DNA of 64,000 bases from the NCBI RefSeq assembly GCF_040689395.1, contig NZ_JBFAZX010000005.1, positions 124,001 to 188,000 of the forward strand. Direction: 5' to 3'. This stretch comes from Dactylosporangium sp040689395 (GTDB lineage: Bacteria; Actinomycetota; Actinomycetes; Mycobacteriales; Micromonosporaceae). Shown in pieces: positions 63,516 to 64,000 of the stretch. A program made the position numbers and the translations under genes. The notes under the pieces were generated by a model. It saw nothing but the letters and a program-made list of their open reading frames with translations. It was not told where the DNA came from and searched no databases. How positions within the stretch are numbered: position 1 is the first letter of the stretch; each line of letters begins with the position of its first letter.

Positions 63516-64000
63516 GTGCGGGATCCTCTCGATCCTGGTTGTCACGGCGGGCCGGTCGGACCGCCGTCCTGGCGCCCTGTCGTCGGCCGTCTCACCCTTC
63601 GCACACGCCGCCGTTACCAGCCGGCGTGTCTGATCGGGACCAGGGCGGCCGCCGCCCTTGAACGCTCACCCGGCGCGGGAAGAAATGCGGCGGGCTAAGG
63701 GAGGGCGCGCGAGGTCGACCGCACGCTGTGCGGTCGCCGGGGGAAAGTGTACGCGCCGGGCGCGGGCGACATCGAATGCCCCCGGCGGCGCGCTGTTTGG
63801 GCCATTCTGTCCGAACTTTCCCGTTGCTCCATGTCGGGATGTGTTCGGCTTTGTCCAGCTTCTCAGAGTTTGTTCCAACCCTTGCGATCTCGTCACGCAA
63901 CCCGGGTGATTCGGTGACGCACCCGGCACCCGGTTCGTTTTCGGCTGCTCGTCAGCTCCGGGCTTTCGGCGGCCCGGCGGCTCGACAACCCCGGTCCCCG
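63516..64000. other. rpsB upstream region with leader hairpin
   Basis: No gene was recognised up to the window end. An 8-bp perfect stem (ACACGCCG with CGGCGTGT, 63603-63629) lies about 90 bases upstream of the rpsB start, in its probable 5' leader. The AT-richer part around 63800-63900 is the likely promoter region. Confidence 0.45.

Overview
The window is a 64 kb stretch of very GC-rich (about 70% or more) actinobacterial chromosome. The gene families, the gene order (pgsA-rimO-ftsK-rnj-dapA-thyX, dapB-M16-pnp-rpsO-ribF-truB, rbfA-infB-ylxR-nusA-rimP, ispG-rip-dxr, rlmN-cdsA-frr-pyrH-tsf-rpsB) and the frequent GTG starts point to Micromonosporaceae or a close relative. That placement is an inference from gene order, not from a marker-gene comparison. 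I saw no tRNA, rRNA, CRISPR array, prophage or intact insertion sequence. Nearly all core genes lie on the minus strand.

Layout. 0.1-11.6 kb: phospholipid synthesis (pgsA), ribosomal protein methylthiolation (rimO), a fused remnant of a regulator gene and a DUF3291 gene, DNA translocation (ftsK), RNase J, lysine synthesis (dapA), flavin-dependent thymidylate synthase (thyX) and an AlkX-type crosslink glycosylase. 11.7-22.6 kb: a GT87 mannosyltransferase, dapB, M16 protease, pnp, rpsO, ribF, truB, a perfect 20-bp tandem repeat and a MATE exporter. 22.6-24.4 kb: small membrane genes between low-complexity spacers. 24.4-32.2 kb: nrnA-like DHH gene, rbfA, DUF503, infB, ylxR, nusA, rimP. 32.4-34.6 kb: a DUF4439 pair and map.

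34.8-44.3 kb is an accessory catabolic block. Its minus-strand genes encode a permease, a GntR/FadR regulator, a glutamine-synthetase-like ligase, an aldehyde dehydrogenase, an SDR and two class-I gamma-glutamyl amide hydrolases. Together they fit a gamma-glutamylation route for an imported amine (import, glutamylation, oxidation, release of glutamate). The upstream end of the block is decaying: a choline/ethanolamine-kinase-like gene has lost its catalytic loop, and a dimethylglycine-dehydrogenase-like gene is a frameshifted pseudogene with an internally inverted piece. 44.4-49.2 kb holds two divergent regulator/target pairs (LysR with a SnoaL-like protein, XRE with an SDR) and a GNAT enzyme.

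49.2-64 kb returns to core genes: the MEP pathway (ispG, dxr) around a site-2 protease; an MBL-Rieske protein; a DivIVA-domain protein; rlmN, cdsA, frr, pyrH, tsf and rpsB. The most striking element is at 53.3-53.98 kb: a textbook translational T-box riboswitch with specifier GAC (Asp) precedes an in-frame AspRS-type ORF that has lost the core of its catalytic domain and keeps only the OB-fold and class II motif 3. Four separate genes in this window have the same kind of internal loss, which suggests active accessory-gene decay by deletion. GC-rich hairpins were read as terminators after the GT87 gene, ispG, rpsO, infB, tsf and the amine operon, and between convergent gene pairs.
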